Positions 15,898 through 24,538 of a stretch of DNA of 55,274 nucleotides are shown piece after piece. This stretch comes from Clostridiales bacterium. GTDB taxonomy: Bacteria; Bacillota; Clostridia; Lachnospirales; Lachnospiraceae. Below the pieces are notes generated by a model. The model ran no database searches, had not been told where the DNA came from, and was given only the letters and a program-made list of their open reading frames with translations. Numbering within the stretch: the first letter of the stretch is position 1; the number at the start of each line of letters is the position of its first letter. Location: assembly GCA_012520655.1 (NCBI GenBank), contig JAAYNW010000081.1, forward strand, positions 1-55,274, written 5' to 3'. The translations under genes and the position numbers were made by a program.

Positions 15898-17278
15898 GCT
15901 AAAGAATGTGACCATATTTTTGGTCATTGTTATGTTTGTGGCGGTAATAGGCACAGTATTATATGCCAATAAATCTTTGTTTATCGAAAAAGAGAAGCAG
16001 GAAATTTTGCCGGAGGGCCGAGAGAGCAGCGAGCAGCCGGCAGATACGGAGGCAAAGCGAATCGGCTCGGATGAACGTGCCTTTTTATTGGACGACACCT
16101 TTTTTGATTCGGATAAAGGAGCCTATTCTTCCATAGAAAAAATGAGTGAAAAGAATTTATCCTTGCTCATGACTTCCGTGCAAAAAGATTTGCGCATCCA
16201 GGTTGTTGATAATGCGGGGGAACTCGTAACCGGAGAAACCTTTTGCGTTGTTTTGAATGGGGATAAAGAATATTTGGATGAAGATCAGGACGGTGTCATT
16301 TATATCGACCATTTGCGCGCAGGCTCGTATGAGGTTGTTTTAAAGGAAGCGGAAGGCTACCGGGTTCCGGATACTGCGGCCAGAATCGAAGTGAAGCAGA
16401 GCGTGGAATATGTGGCAATCGATGATATAAGCCTGCTCATATTCACGGAGGAGGATGTGGACCCTTCGATGGAGGATCTGGAAGTAAACGGAGCTCGCGA
16501 TGATGCGGACAAGTCTGAGATAACGAAAATGCAGGCGAGCAATCCCAATGCGAAGATAGGGATCGACGTTTCTAAGTGGAACAAAGAAATCGACTGGGAT
16601 AAGGTGAAAAGCGCCGGGGTAGAATATGCGATTATCCGTGTGGGATATCGTGGGGCCACTACGGGCACTTTAATAGAAGATCCTTATTTTAAGGAAAATA
16701 TAAAGGGAGCCTTGAATTCAGGCATTCCTGTAGGCGTGTACTTCTTTACGCAGGCAATAGATACCGTAGAAGCGGTAGAAGAAGCGAGCATGGTTATAAA
16801 CATGTGCAAAGATTATGATATAAGTTATCCCGTTTTCATAGACACGGAGGGTGCCGGTGGCAATGGACGCGCAGACGGACTGGATGTGGAAACTCGTACT
16901 CAGGTGTGCAAAGCATTCTGTGCCACGGTGGAAAACGGAGGATACAGGGCGGGTGTGTACGGCACCAGAAACTGGTTTAATCAGATGCTGAATATGGATA
17001 CGCTGAAAGATTATGTCGTCTGGCTCGCGGAATACAGAGAAGTGCCTGTATATCAGGGATATTACCACATGTGGCAGTATACCTCCGGCGGAAGCGTGAA
17101 CGGAATTGAAGGCAAGGTTGATTTTAATCTGAGCTACTTAAAAATCGAGTCGACGGAAGCTGAGGGAGAATCAAAAAGTGCCGGAGAAAATAATGTGTCT
17201 GCCGAGGGTGGGGAAGCTCTCGACGGAGAAGTAGTGGAACCCAAGCCGATTGACGGCACGGCGAACGCGGATTGGTAA
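15887..17278 (+). CDS. membrane-anchored GH25 muramidase (second copy)
   Basis: A 463-residue protein with an N-terminal membrane anchor (about residues 8-28), the same beta domain as the first GH25 protein ([11 protein letters not shown] ... [10 protein letters not shown]), then a GH25 domain from about residue 225 to 425 and a low-complexity acidic tail. Catalytic Asp227 (GIDVSKW) and Asp319/Glu321 (FIDTEGA) are present. It lacks the cytoplasmic repeat region, Ig-like domains and wall-binding repeat of its paralogue. ATG 15887 overlaps the end of rmlA by 11 bases, with AGAGG at 15876-15880; the TTG at 15881 is less likely. It cleaves the MurNAc-GlcNAc backbone, probably to make room for polymer attachment. 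Confidence 0.92.
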   Translation: MGSKLKNVTIFLVIVMFVAVIGTVLYANKSLFIEKEKQEILPEGRESSEQPADTEAKRIGSDERAFLLDDTFFDSDKGAYSSIEKMSEKNLSLLMTSVQKDLRIQVVDNAGELVTGETFCVVLNGDKEYLDEDQDGVIYIDHLRAGSYEVVLKEAEGYRVPDTAARIEVKQSVEYVAIDDISLLIFTEEDVDPSMEDLEVNGARDDADKSEITKMQASNPNAKIGIDVSKWNKEIDWDKVKSAGVEYAIIRVGYRGATTGTLIEDPYFKENIKGALNSGIPVGVYFFTQAIDTVEAVEEASMVINMCKDYDISYPVFIDTEGAGGNGRADGLDVETRTQVCKAFCATVENGGYRAGVYGTRNWFNQMLNMDTLKDYVVWLAEYREVPVYQGYYHMWQYTSGGSVNGIEGKVDFNLSYLKIESTEAEGESKSAGENNVSAEGGEALDGEVVEPKPIDGTANADW

Positions 17279-17318
17279 TGATATGATAAGAATAGTTTAA
17301 AAGGAGCTAGATATAAAA

Positions 17319-17876
17319 ATGGGAAAGATAACAGTAGAAACATGTGAAATAGAAGGTCTTAAGGTGATTACACCTACCGTTTTCGGAGATGCCAGAGGAT
17401 ATTTCATGGAAACTTATCATTATGAGGATTTTAAGGCTGCTGGAATAGACCAGATTTTTGTACAGGACAATCAGTCTGCATCCAAGAAAGGCGTGCTTCG
17501 GGGACTGCATTTCCAGAAAAACTATCCGCAGGATAAACTGGTAAGGGTATTGAGCGGCGAAGTGTTCGATGTGGCAGTAGACCTGAGAGAAGGGAGCAAG
17601 ACTTTTGGAAAATGGTTCGGTGTGATTTTATCAGCAGAAAACAAGAAGCAGTTCTTTATTCCTAAAAATTTTGCACATGGTTTTCTTGTATTGTCGGATT
17701 ATGCGGAATTTGCCTATAAATGTACGGATTTCTATCATCCTAATGACGAGGGCGGACTGCTATATAACGACCCCGATATCGGAGTGAAGTGGCCGATTCC
17801 GGAAGGGATGGAGCTTATTATGTCGGAGAAAGACACAAAATGGGGCGGCATAAAGGAATATGCCCGGAGCAAATAG
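17319..17876 (+). CDS. rmlC: dTDP-4-dehydrorhamnose 3,5-epimerase
   Basis: Third enzyme of the dTDP-L-rhamnose route, 185 residues, cupin fold. Catalytic His lies in VLRGLHFQ and the base-pair partner Asp in DVAVDLR; the FAHGFLVLSD stretch is also characteristic. It is 40 bases after the second GH25 gene. RmlD, the reductase that completes dTDP-L-rhamnose, is not in this window, so it must be encoded elsewhere or the pathway ends in another deoxysugar. Confidence 0.96.
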   Translation: MGKITVETCEIEGLKVITPTVFGDARGYFMETYHYEDFKAAGIDQIFVQDNQSASKKGVLRGLHFQKNYPQDKLVRVLSGEVFDVAVDLREGSKTFGKWFGVILSAENKKQFFIPKNFAHGFLVLSDYAEFAYKCTDFYHPNDEGGLLYNDPDIGVKWPIPEGMELIMSEKDTKWGGIKEYARSK

Positions 17877-17884
17877 GACGTCAT

Positions 17885-18901
17885 ATGAACAAAGGTACTA
17901 TTAAATTAAAAATAAAGAATATTCCTAAAAGAGCGGCGATTGCCGTGTTCTATCTTCTTGCCCTTGTCCTTATGGGAATTGTTGTGCTGCATCACAATCC
18001 CCTCGCGGATCAGACCACCGAGCTTATGAAAAAGGTGATGGCATGTGTTCTTATTGTTTTTACTTGTGTGATATTCGGCATATTTTATGACCGGCTTACG
18101 GTTCTGCCGAAGGAGCTTTTTCAGAACAGAAGGCTTATATGGAAGCTTTCCAAGAATGACTTCAAGAAAAGGTATGCGGGCTCTTATCTAGGTATGGTAT
18201 GGGCATTTGTGCAGCCTGTAGTGACCGTTGTCATGTACTGGATCGTATTTGACAGGGTGTTCGATACGAGAAGCCAGCTGGTAGCCAGCGGAATAGAAGT
18301 TCCGTATGTCTTATATCTTACGGCAGGACTCGTTCCGTGGTTTTTCTTTTCGGAGGCGCTTACCAATGGGACGATGGCGCTTATGGAATATAATTATCTG
18401 GTGAAAAAGGTAGTTTTTAAAATCAGCATCTTGCCTATCATCAAGGTAATTGCGGCTACTTTTATACATGCATTTTTTGTGATTGTTTTATTGCTCATTT
18501 CCATAGGTTATGGTTATTATCCGAGCATATATACTCTGCAGATTTTCTATTACAGCTTCTGTGAACTGGTGCTGGTGCTGGCCATCAGCTATATGACATG
18601 TGCGATAGTCGTATTTTTTAGAGACTTGCAGCAGATTATAGGAATTGTTCTCCAGATCGGCATGTGGGCAACGCCTATTTTATGGGACATATCTATGCTA
18701 AGCGACAAGATGAAGCCGTTGTTCAAGTTGAACCCTATGGTTTACATAGTGAATGGTTACCGCAGCGCTGTGTATGAACAGGAATGGTTTTTTGAGCATT
18801 TTTATTCATCCACTTATTTTTGGATATTTACAGTTACGCTATTTTGCATCGGTTCTCTAATCTTTAAGAGATTAAAAGTGCATTTTGCGGATGTAATGTA
18901 G
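17885..18901 (+). CDS. wzm: ABC-2 type polysaccharide export permease
   Basis: Membrane component (338 residues) of an ABC exporter for lipid-linked polysaccharide (Wzm/TagG/RfbA family). After two extra N-terminal hydrophobic helices (about residues 17-35 and 49-67), the canonical family begins at LIWKLSKNDFKKRYAGSYLGMVWAFVQP. Further helices lie around VPYVLYLTAGLVPWFFFSEAL and QIIGIVLQIGMWATPILW. ATG 17885 has AGGA at 17875-17878 overlapping the rmlC stop, so rmlC and this gene are coupled. The N-terminal extension of about 80 residues is longer than in the classical family. Confidence 0.92.
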   Translation: MNKGTIKLKIKNIPKRAAIAVFYLLALVLMGIVVLHHNPLADQTTELMKKVMACVLIVFTCVIFGIFYDRLTVLPKELFQNRRLIWKLSKNDFKKRYAGSYLGMVWAFVQPVVTVVMYWIVFDRVFDTRSQLVASGIEVPYVLYLTAGLVPWFFFSEALTNGTMALMEYNYLVKKVVFKISILPIIKVIAATFIHAFFVIVLLLISIGYGYYPSIYTLQIFYYSFCELVLVLAISYMTCAIVVFFRDLQQIIGIVLQIGMWATPILWDISMLSDKMKPLFKLNPMVYIVNGYRSAVYEQEWFFEHFYSSTYFWIFTVTLFCIGSLIFKRLKVHFADVM

Positions 18902-18914
18902 AAAGAAGATTTGT

Positions 18915-18930
18915 CGGGGATTTTTCCCCG
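18915..18930 (+). other. short hairpin between permease and ATPase genes
   Basis: CGGGGA (18915-18920), loop TTTT, TCCCCG (18925-18930). It has no T tract, so it may be an RNA stability or processing element within the operon. Confidence 0.4.
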
Positions 18931-18978
18931 GGATGAAATTGGTAAGGTGAGCCATAATAGTGACGGAGAAACGGCGGA

Positions 18979-20256
18979 ATGGAAGAGAAGAAAATAGCAA
19001 TTCAGACTAAGGAATTGGAGAAAATATATAGACTATATGAAAAGCCTTCGGATCGGATGAAAGAAGCCTTCGGCATAGGAAAGAAGCATTATAAAGAGCA
19101 TCATGCGCTGGATAAGGTAGACATGACGGTATATCAGGGCGAAACGATAGGCATCATAGGAACCAACGGTTCGGGAAAGTCCACGATACTTAAAATCATC
19201 ACGGGAGTGTTGAATCCCTCAGGCGGTGAGGTAACTGTAAACGGACGCATTTCCGCACTTCTTGAATTGGGTGCCGGGTTTAATATGGAGTACAACGGCA
19301 TCGAGAATATTTATTTGAACGGCACCATGATTGGATTTTCAGAGAAGGAAATCGAAGAAAAAATGGACTCAATATTGGATTTTGCGGATATCGGAGATTA
19401 TGTGTACCAGCCGGTAAAGACCTACTCCAGCGGTATGTTTGTACGACTCGCATTTGCGGTGGCAATCAATATTGAACCGGAGATATTGATTGTGGATGAA
19501 GCGTTGTCGGTGGGCGACGTGTTTTTTCAGGCAAAATGTTATCACAAATTTGAAGAATTTAAGAAAATGGGAAAGACCATCTTATTTGTCAGCCACGATT
19601 TGAGCAGCATCAGCAAATATTGTGACAGAGTAATACTGCTTAACAAAGGGAAAAAACTCGGAGAAGGTTCACCCAAAGAGATGATAGACGTTTACAAACG
19701 AGTGCTTGTAGGACAATATACGATGGCGGACAACGCCAACGAGAGCTTACTAAACGATATTGAAATAAAACAGGCGGCGGCTTCAAAAGCAGGATTAAAT
19801 CCTGAACTTTTGGAATACGGAACAAAGGCGGCGCGGATAACCGAATATTATATTACGGACAGCGAGGGGGTTAAAACAACAGCTGTCATAAAAGGACAGG
19901 AGTTCACGATTCATATGAAGGTGGAGTTTGCGGAAGATGTTCCGGCTCCTATTTTTGCCTTCACTGTTAAGAACATAAAGGGTACTGAGATTACGGGGAC
20001 GAATACGATGTTTGAAAAAGCTTTTTTGCAGCCTGTAAGTGCCGGAAGTGAAAAGCTGGTCACTTTTAAGCAGAAAATGAGCTTACAGGGAGGGGAATAT
20101 CTTCTATCCCTTGGCGTGACCGGATATGAAAATAACGATTTTGCCGTATATCACAGATTGTATGATGTAATAAACATAACGGTAATATCGGACAAGGATA
20201 CGGTGGGTTATTACGATATGGACTCCGTGGCAGAGGTATGCGACTGCAAACAGTAG
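18979..20256 (+). CDS. wzt: ABC polysaccharide exporter ATPase with C-terminal carbohydrate-binding domain
   Basis: A 425-residue ATPase partner of the preceding permease. Walker A GTNGSGKST (residues 61-69), signature YSSGMFVRLAF (149-159) and Walker B ILIVDEALSVGD (169-180) are intact. Residues from about 290 to 420 form an extra beta domain of the Wzt C-terminal type (for example FTIHMKVEFAEDVPAPIFAFTVKN and GGEYLLSLGVTGYE). In characterised O-antigen systems such a domain recognises a cap on the non-reducing end before export. The next gene is a methyltransferase-kinase, which fits a cap-reading role; this remains inference. GGAG at 18965-18968 is 10 bases from the start. Confidence 0.94.
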   Translation: MEEKKIAIQTKELEKIYRLYEKPSDRMKEAFGIGKKHYKEHHALDKVDMTVYQGETIGIIGTNGSGKSTILKIITGVLNPSGGEVTVNGRISALLELGAGFNMEYNGIENIYLNGTMIGFSEKEIEEKMDSILDFADIGDYVYQPVKTYSSGMFVRLAFAVAINIEPEILIVDEALSVGDVFFQAKCYHKFEEFKKMGKTILFVSHDLSSISKYCDRVILLNKGKKLGEGSPKEMIDVYKRVLVGQYTMADNANESLLNDIEIKQAAASKAGLNPELLEYGTKAARITEYYITDSEGVKTTAVIKGQEFTIHMKVEFAEDVPAPIFAFTVKNIKGTEITGTNTMFEKAFLQPVSAGSEKLVTFKQKMSLQGGEYLLSLGVTGYENNDFAVYHRLYDVINITVISDKDTVGYYDMDSVAEVCDCKQ

Positions 20257-20281
20257 GCAGTTTGGCAAAAGGAGAATTGGG

Positions 20282-22399
20282 ATGACGGAACAGATTGGAA
20301 AAATAGTTCTTGATTATAAATATTATCCTGGAGAGGATTTTTATTGCGACGGAGAAGTGGAGAATGAGCTTCTCGATATAGTGAAAAATTATTCCTCCGT
20401 AGAATATAGGCACATTATTGAAGAACGAGCCAAATGGCCGGTTCTCTATCATCTGTCCCCTCTCAGAGAAAATATTGTGGACTGGATTCCTATGGATAAA
20501 AGTGCGAAGGTATTGGAAGTAGGGGCCGGATGCGGAGCAATTACAGGCAGTCTTGCTAAGAAGGCAGGAAGTGTTACCTGTATTGATCTGTCCAAAAAAA
20601 GAAGTCTGATTAATGCGTACAGAAATCAGGAATGCGATAATGTAGCGATACATGTAGGGAATTTTAAAGACATAGAGCCGGGATTACCGTGCGATTTCGA
20701 CTATATTTATTTTATAGGCGTATTTGAATATGGTCAAAGCTATATCGGAACGGCACATCCTTATGAAGACTTGCTTAGGATGATGATGCGTCATTTAAAA
20801 AAGAACGGCAGGATTATTATTGCAATCGAAAACAGGCTGGGTCTTAAATATTTTGCAGGATGCAGGGAAGACCATCTGGGTACTTATTTTTCGGGAGTTG
20901 AAGATTATGCGCAGGGCGGCGGCGTGCGGACTTTTACGAGGGAAGGTTTGGAAAAAATATTTAAGTCCTGTGGCGTGGGAAAATATTCTTTTTACTATCC
21001 TTATCCTGATTATAAGTTTATGACTGCCTTATATTCGGACGACAGACTGCCGCAGCCCGGAGAATTATCGGAGAATATCAGAAATTTTGACAGAGATCGT
21101 CTTCTCCTTTTCGATGAAAAACAGGCCTTTGACGGAGTGGTAAGGGACGGACTTTTCCCCATATTCTCCAATTCTTATGTTGCGGTTATCGGAGAAGGGT
21201 TCGATGTAAAGTATGCCAAGTATTCCAACGATCGTGCGCCTGAATATGCGATTCGTACGGAGATATGTATAGGTGAAGACGGGAAAAAGGTAGTAAAGAA
21301 ATATGCGATGTCAGATGAGGCGGCGGAGCATATCCGAAGCATGGAAACAGCCTACATCGACTTGAGGCAGAGATTTGAAGGCGGAAAACTGGAAGTCAAT
21401 AAGTGCAGGCTGTGCGAAGACGGTATGTCGGCGGAATTCGAATATATAGAAGGAATGACACTGGAGGAGATACTGGACAGGTGCTTGGAAGAAAATGAAA
21501 TTGAAAAATTTCATGCGTTATTTAAAGAATATTTAGAAAGAATATCCTATCACGAAGAAATGCCTGTGGCAGACTATGATTTGATTTTTGCCAATATCTT
21601 AATTACTCCCCCGACGGTTTCTGAAGAAACGGAAAAGGAAGGCACCGGATATAAGGGGTTAAGTCTCGAGACGATAAAAGATGCCGTTTGGACTATCATA
21701 GATTACGAGTGGACCTTCGGCAAACCTGTAACTGCGAAGGAAACAGCCTTCCGGGCAGTCTATTGTTATGTCCTCGAAAATGAAAAACGGAATAAGCTGA
21801 ACTTAGATGCGATTATAGATACTCTCGGCATTACGGAACGGGAGGCGGAAGAATTCCGCGGACAAGAAATGGAGTTCCAGGAATTTGTTACCGGAAAGCA
21901 TAAGTCTATGGCTCAAATGCGCGATATTCTGGGATATAGAATAATGGAACCGTTAAAATGGGTGCATAAATTTGATGATTCTTCTGCGAAGGAGCGTATA
22001 CAGATATATGAAGATCGGGGAAACGGCTACAACGAGGAAGATTCTTATTTTGTAAAGGATGCTTATGAGGGAGAAAATCTCATCCGCCTTGAATTGGAAG
22101 CGGACGGCAATGTGTCCATGCTTCGCATCGATCCGGCGATGGATTACTGTGTCGTAAGAATACGGGAGCTTTTATTTAATGGAGAATCGGTAGAGCTTAA
22201 TAAAAAGAATGTCATAACCAATGGGAAAAATTTAAAAGACGGAAGCTACCTGTTTGCTACGGATGATCCGAACATAAATATAAAGATAAGTAATCTGAAT
22301 AGAAAAGATCAAAATATACTTGAAGCAGAAATGGAAATTGTGCGTATTCCGGCACAAATTGCACTGGACATGGCAGGAGCGGTTAAGAAACTGTGGTAA
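20282..22399 (+). CDS. fused SAM methyltransferase and kinase-like protein (WbdD-like architecture)
   Basis: A 705-residue cytoplasmic protein. Residues about 70-190 form a class I SAM-dependent methyltransferase (motif I LEVGAGCGA at 78-86, acidic CIDLSKK near 102). Residues about 320-480 look like a kinase of the aminoglycoside/choline kinase fold: candidate lysine in KKVVKKYA (339/340), hinge-like FEYIEGMTL (387-393), catalytic-loop-like DYDLIFANIL (Asp433, Asn438) and metal motif IIDYEW (Asp474). The usual HxD histidine is replaced by Asp431. The C-terminal 120 residues look like a beta domain. This order matches WbdD, which phosphorylates and methylates the end of a polymannose O-antigen and sets its length. 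The start has AAAGGAGAA about 8 bases upstream. Confidence 0.82.
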   Translation: MTEQIGKIVLDYKYYPGEDFYCDGEVENELLDIVKNYSSVEYRHIIEERAKWPVLYHLSPLRENIVDWIPMDKSAKVLEVGAGCGAITGSLAKKAGSVTCIDLSKKRSLINAYRNQECDNVAIHVGNFKDIEPGLPCDFDYIYFIGVFEYGQSYIGTAHPYEDLLRMMMRHLKKNGRIIIAIENRLGLKYFAGCREDHLGTYFSGVEDYAQGGGVRTFTREGLEKIFKSCGVGKYSFYYPYPDYKFMTALYSDDRLPQPGELSENIRNFDRDRLLLFDEKQAFDGVVRDGLFPIFSNSYVAVIGEGFDVKYAKYSNDRAPEYAIRTEICIGEDGKKVVKKYAMSDEAAEHIRSMETAYIDLRQRFEGGKLEVNKCRLCEDGMSAEFEYIEGMTLEEILDRCLEENEIEKFHALFKEYLERISYHEEMPVADYDLIFANILITPPTVSEETEKEGTGYKGLSLETIKDAVWTIIDYEWTFGKPVTAKETAFRAVYCYVLENEKRNKLNLDAIIDTLGITEREAEEFRGQEMEFQEFVTGKHKSMAQMRDILGYRIMEPLKWVHKFDDSSAKERIQIYEDRGNGYNEEDSYFVKDAYEGENLIRLELEADGNVSMLRIDPAMDYCVVRIRELLFNGESVELNKKNVITNGKNLKDGSYLFATDDPNINIKISNLNRKDQNILEAEMEIVRIPAQIALDMAGAVKKLW

Positions 22400-22435
22400 T
22401 TGCGGAAAAAGCAAGGAAAAGCTGAGGGTTGGATA

Positions 22436-24502
22436 TTGAGCGGAGCGGCAGAAATCGGACATAAGATGAAGCATTTGCTGAAAGAAAAGTTAATAGCGGT
22501 GCAGCAAAAAAGGTACAATAGGCTGTTTGAAAAAAAGGCGGTTACGTATAATACATGGATATGTGCCAGAGAAAAAGCTCTTGCCGAAAGGCTTGCGGAA
22601 GAGAGTGCACTGTGCGGCGGGAGTGCGATAAGTATTAAGAGGATTCCTTATGAAGCCGTTTCAAGCTACTTGACTTTGCCCAATATCGCTAAAGAGACTG
22701 CCGATATCATCTTGTTTCAAGCTGAGGACGGCAAGGAGGCGGAGTTGGCGGAAGGCGTAATCGGGAACTTTTTCCTCGAACACCCGCAGATTTCCATAGC
22801 GTATGGGGATGAAGATGTACTTAGTCCCGACGGAATTCGATATACGCCGTGGCTGAAGCCCGATTGGTCTCCGGATACCTTTTTGTCCCACTTTTATTTC
22901 GGTTCAATATTTGCAGTGCGGGCTGGCATGTTAAAAGAACTGTCGGAAGAAGAGATTTATACCTTTAGCAAAGAAGCATCCGGAAATACGCAGCCGTTTA
23001 TCTACCGTATGTGTTATTTGCTCGTCAAGAAAGCGGGCGGATTTGAGAAAAGAGGGGCGAGCAGGACCGGAAAGGAATTTCCTGTCGGACATATTGATGA
23101 GATATTGTTCCATTCCTTTTTGAATAAAGAAATGGATATTCTCTATAATGACGATATTCTTTCCTGCGAAGGCCAAGCCGGCGGAACGGATAGGGAAGAA
23201 AAAAAACTTGTATCTGTAATTATTCCGTCCAAGGATAATGAGACAGTATTGAAACGCTGTATAGAGTCCGTAAAGAGGTCGGTGAAGATGCCCTATGAAA
23301 TTATCCTGGTGGATAATGGAAGCGAGGTGCAGACCAAGGAAAATATTACAGCTTATTTAAACGAACTGGGAGTTGCCTATCAATATATTTATAGAAAAAT
23401 GCCCTTTCATTTTTCTGCCATGTGCAATATGGGAGCTGCGGCAGCGGCAGGAGAAGTGTACTTATTTTTGAATGACGATGTAGAGGTTCCGGAGCGTTCG
23501 AAGGAAAACGATTGGCTGGGGCAGTTGTATGCTCAAGCGATGAAGCCCTATGCGGGAGCTGTCGGAGTCAAGCTGTTATATCCGGACTCCGACAAAGTGC
23601 AGCATGGCGGCATTGTTAATTCACGCCTGGGACCTATTCATAAATTGCAGTTTCAAGTGAATAACAATTGTTATTATTATAGTTGGAACAGCGGAAAGAG
23701 AAATGTTATTGCTGTAACAGGAGCCTGTCTTGCAGTGACAAAGGAGAAGTTTGAGCAGGCGGGGGGCTTTTCTGACGAATTGCCGGTAGCATTTAATGAT
23801 GTGGATTTATGCTTTTCCTTGTATGAAGAAGGTTATTACAATGCAGTCATGCAGGATATTGTCTTATATCACTGGGAATCCTTAAGCAGGGGACAGGACG
23901 AAGAAAGGAATAAATTAGAACGGTTGCAGAATGAGAAACGGAAACTCTATGAGCGCCATAAGGAGTTCTATGGGAGCGATCCGTTTTATCATAAATATTT
24001 TGCAGGAGACATGCTTACTACAGGATTTGAGCTAAAGTCCGATTATGAGTGGGCAGAAGACATGCGATATGGAAAGCCTGCGCAAGATAAAGCGCTGTTT
24101 AAAGGCGCGAGAGAAGATGCCTGCGTGAAAATCAGTTTGGAATATGCAGGATCCGTAGCAGAGTGGCAATCCGGCATAGTGCCGCAGAATGGGCAGGAAT
24201 ATTATATCCAAGGATTTTCGTTTGTAGCAGGTTCGGATAACGCTTGTTATGAAAAATATATTATGCTGCAGAAGGCAGATTCCGACGAACCAGTCCAGGC
24301 GATAAAGCCGGAGATTTTGCTTCGAAAAGATGTGGAACAGAATCTGCCGGATCAGATAAATGTGGGTATGACAGGTTTTAGAACGAAGCTTCGAAAGCAG
24401 GATATCGGAGCGGGAAGTTACCGCATCGGAATTCTCGTCAAAGATAAATGCTCGGGGCAGAAGCTGTTCTCATGGACGAATCGCTATCTGGAGACGGATT
24501 GA
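22436..24502 (+). CDS. GT2 glycosyltransferase with degenerate N-terminal GT domain
   Basis: A protein of about 688 residues, related to two-domain rhamnan-type glycosyltransferases (WsaE-like). The C-terminal half is a complete GT2 domain: VSVIIPSKDNETVLKRC, LVDNGS, the DxD-like FLNDDVEVP, GACLAVTKEKF and FNDVDLCFSLYEEGY. The N-terminal half keeps only the lower part of a GT2 domain (IAYGDEDVL, PWLKPDWSPDTFLSHFYFGS); the donor-binding part and its DxD are replaced by FQAEDGKEAEL. A C-terminal beta domain follows (about 590-688). Start is uncertain: TTG 22436 has GAGGG 7 bases upstream; an in-frame TTG at 22400 and ATG at 22466 are alternatives. Confidence 0.85.
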   Translation: MSGAAEIGHKMKHLLKEKLIAVQQKRYNRLFEKKAVTYNTWICAREKALAERLAEESALCGGSAISIKRIPYEAVSSYLTLPNIAKETADIILFQAEDGKEAELAEGVIGNFFLEHPQISIAYGDEDVLSPDGIRYTPWLKPDWSPDTFLSHFYFGSIFAVRAGMLKELSEEEIYTFSKEASGNTQPFIYRMCYLLVKKAGGFEKRGASRTGKEFPVGHIDEILFHSFLNKEMDILYNDDILSCEGQAGGTDREEKKLVSVIIPSKDNETVLKRCIESVKRSVKMPYEIILVDNGSEVQTKENITAYLNELGVAYQYIYRKMPFHFSAMCNMGAAAAAGEVYLFLNDDVEVPERSKENDWLGQLYAQAMKPYAGAVGVKLLYPDSDKVQHGGIVNSRLGPIHKLQFQVNNNCYYYSWNSGKRNVIAVTGACLAVTKEKFEQAGGFSDELPVAFNDVDLCFSLYEEGYYNAVMQDIVLYHWESLSRGQDEERNKLERLQNEKRKLYERHKEFYGSDPFYHKYFAGDMLTTGFELKSDYEWAEDMRYGKPAQDKALFKGAREDACVKISLEYAGSVAEWQSGIVPQNGQEYYIQGFSFVAGSDNACYEKYIMLQKADSDEPVQAIKPEILLRKDVEQNLPDQINVGMTGFRTKLRKQDIGAGSYRIGILVKDKCSGQKLFSWTNRYLETD

Positions 24503-24538
24503 ATATCGGAAAGAGTAACGGTTGGGAAAGGAAATAGT

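Noticed and set aside
10692..17278. GH25 lysozymes as endolysins of a prophage
   Set aside because: Both have membrane anchors and sit among rml genes; no phage structural, integrase or holin genes are nearby.
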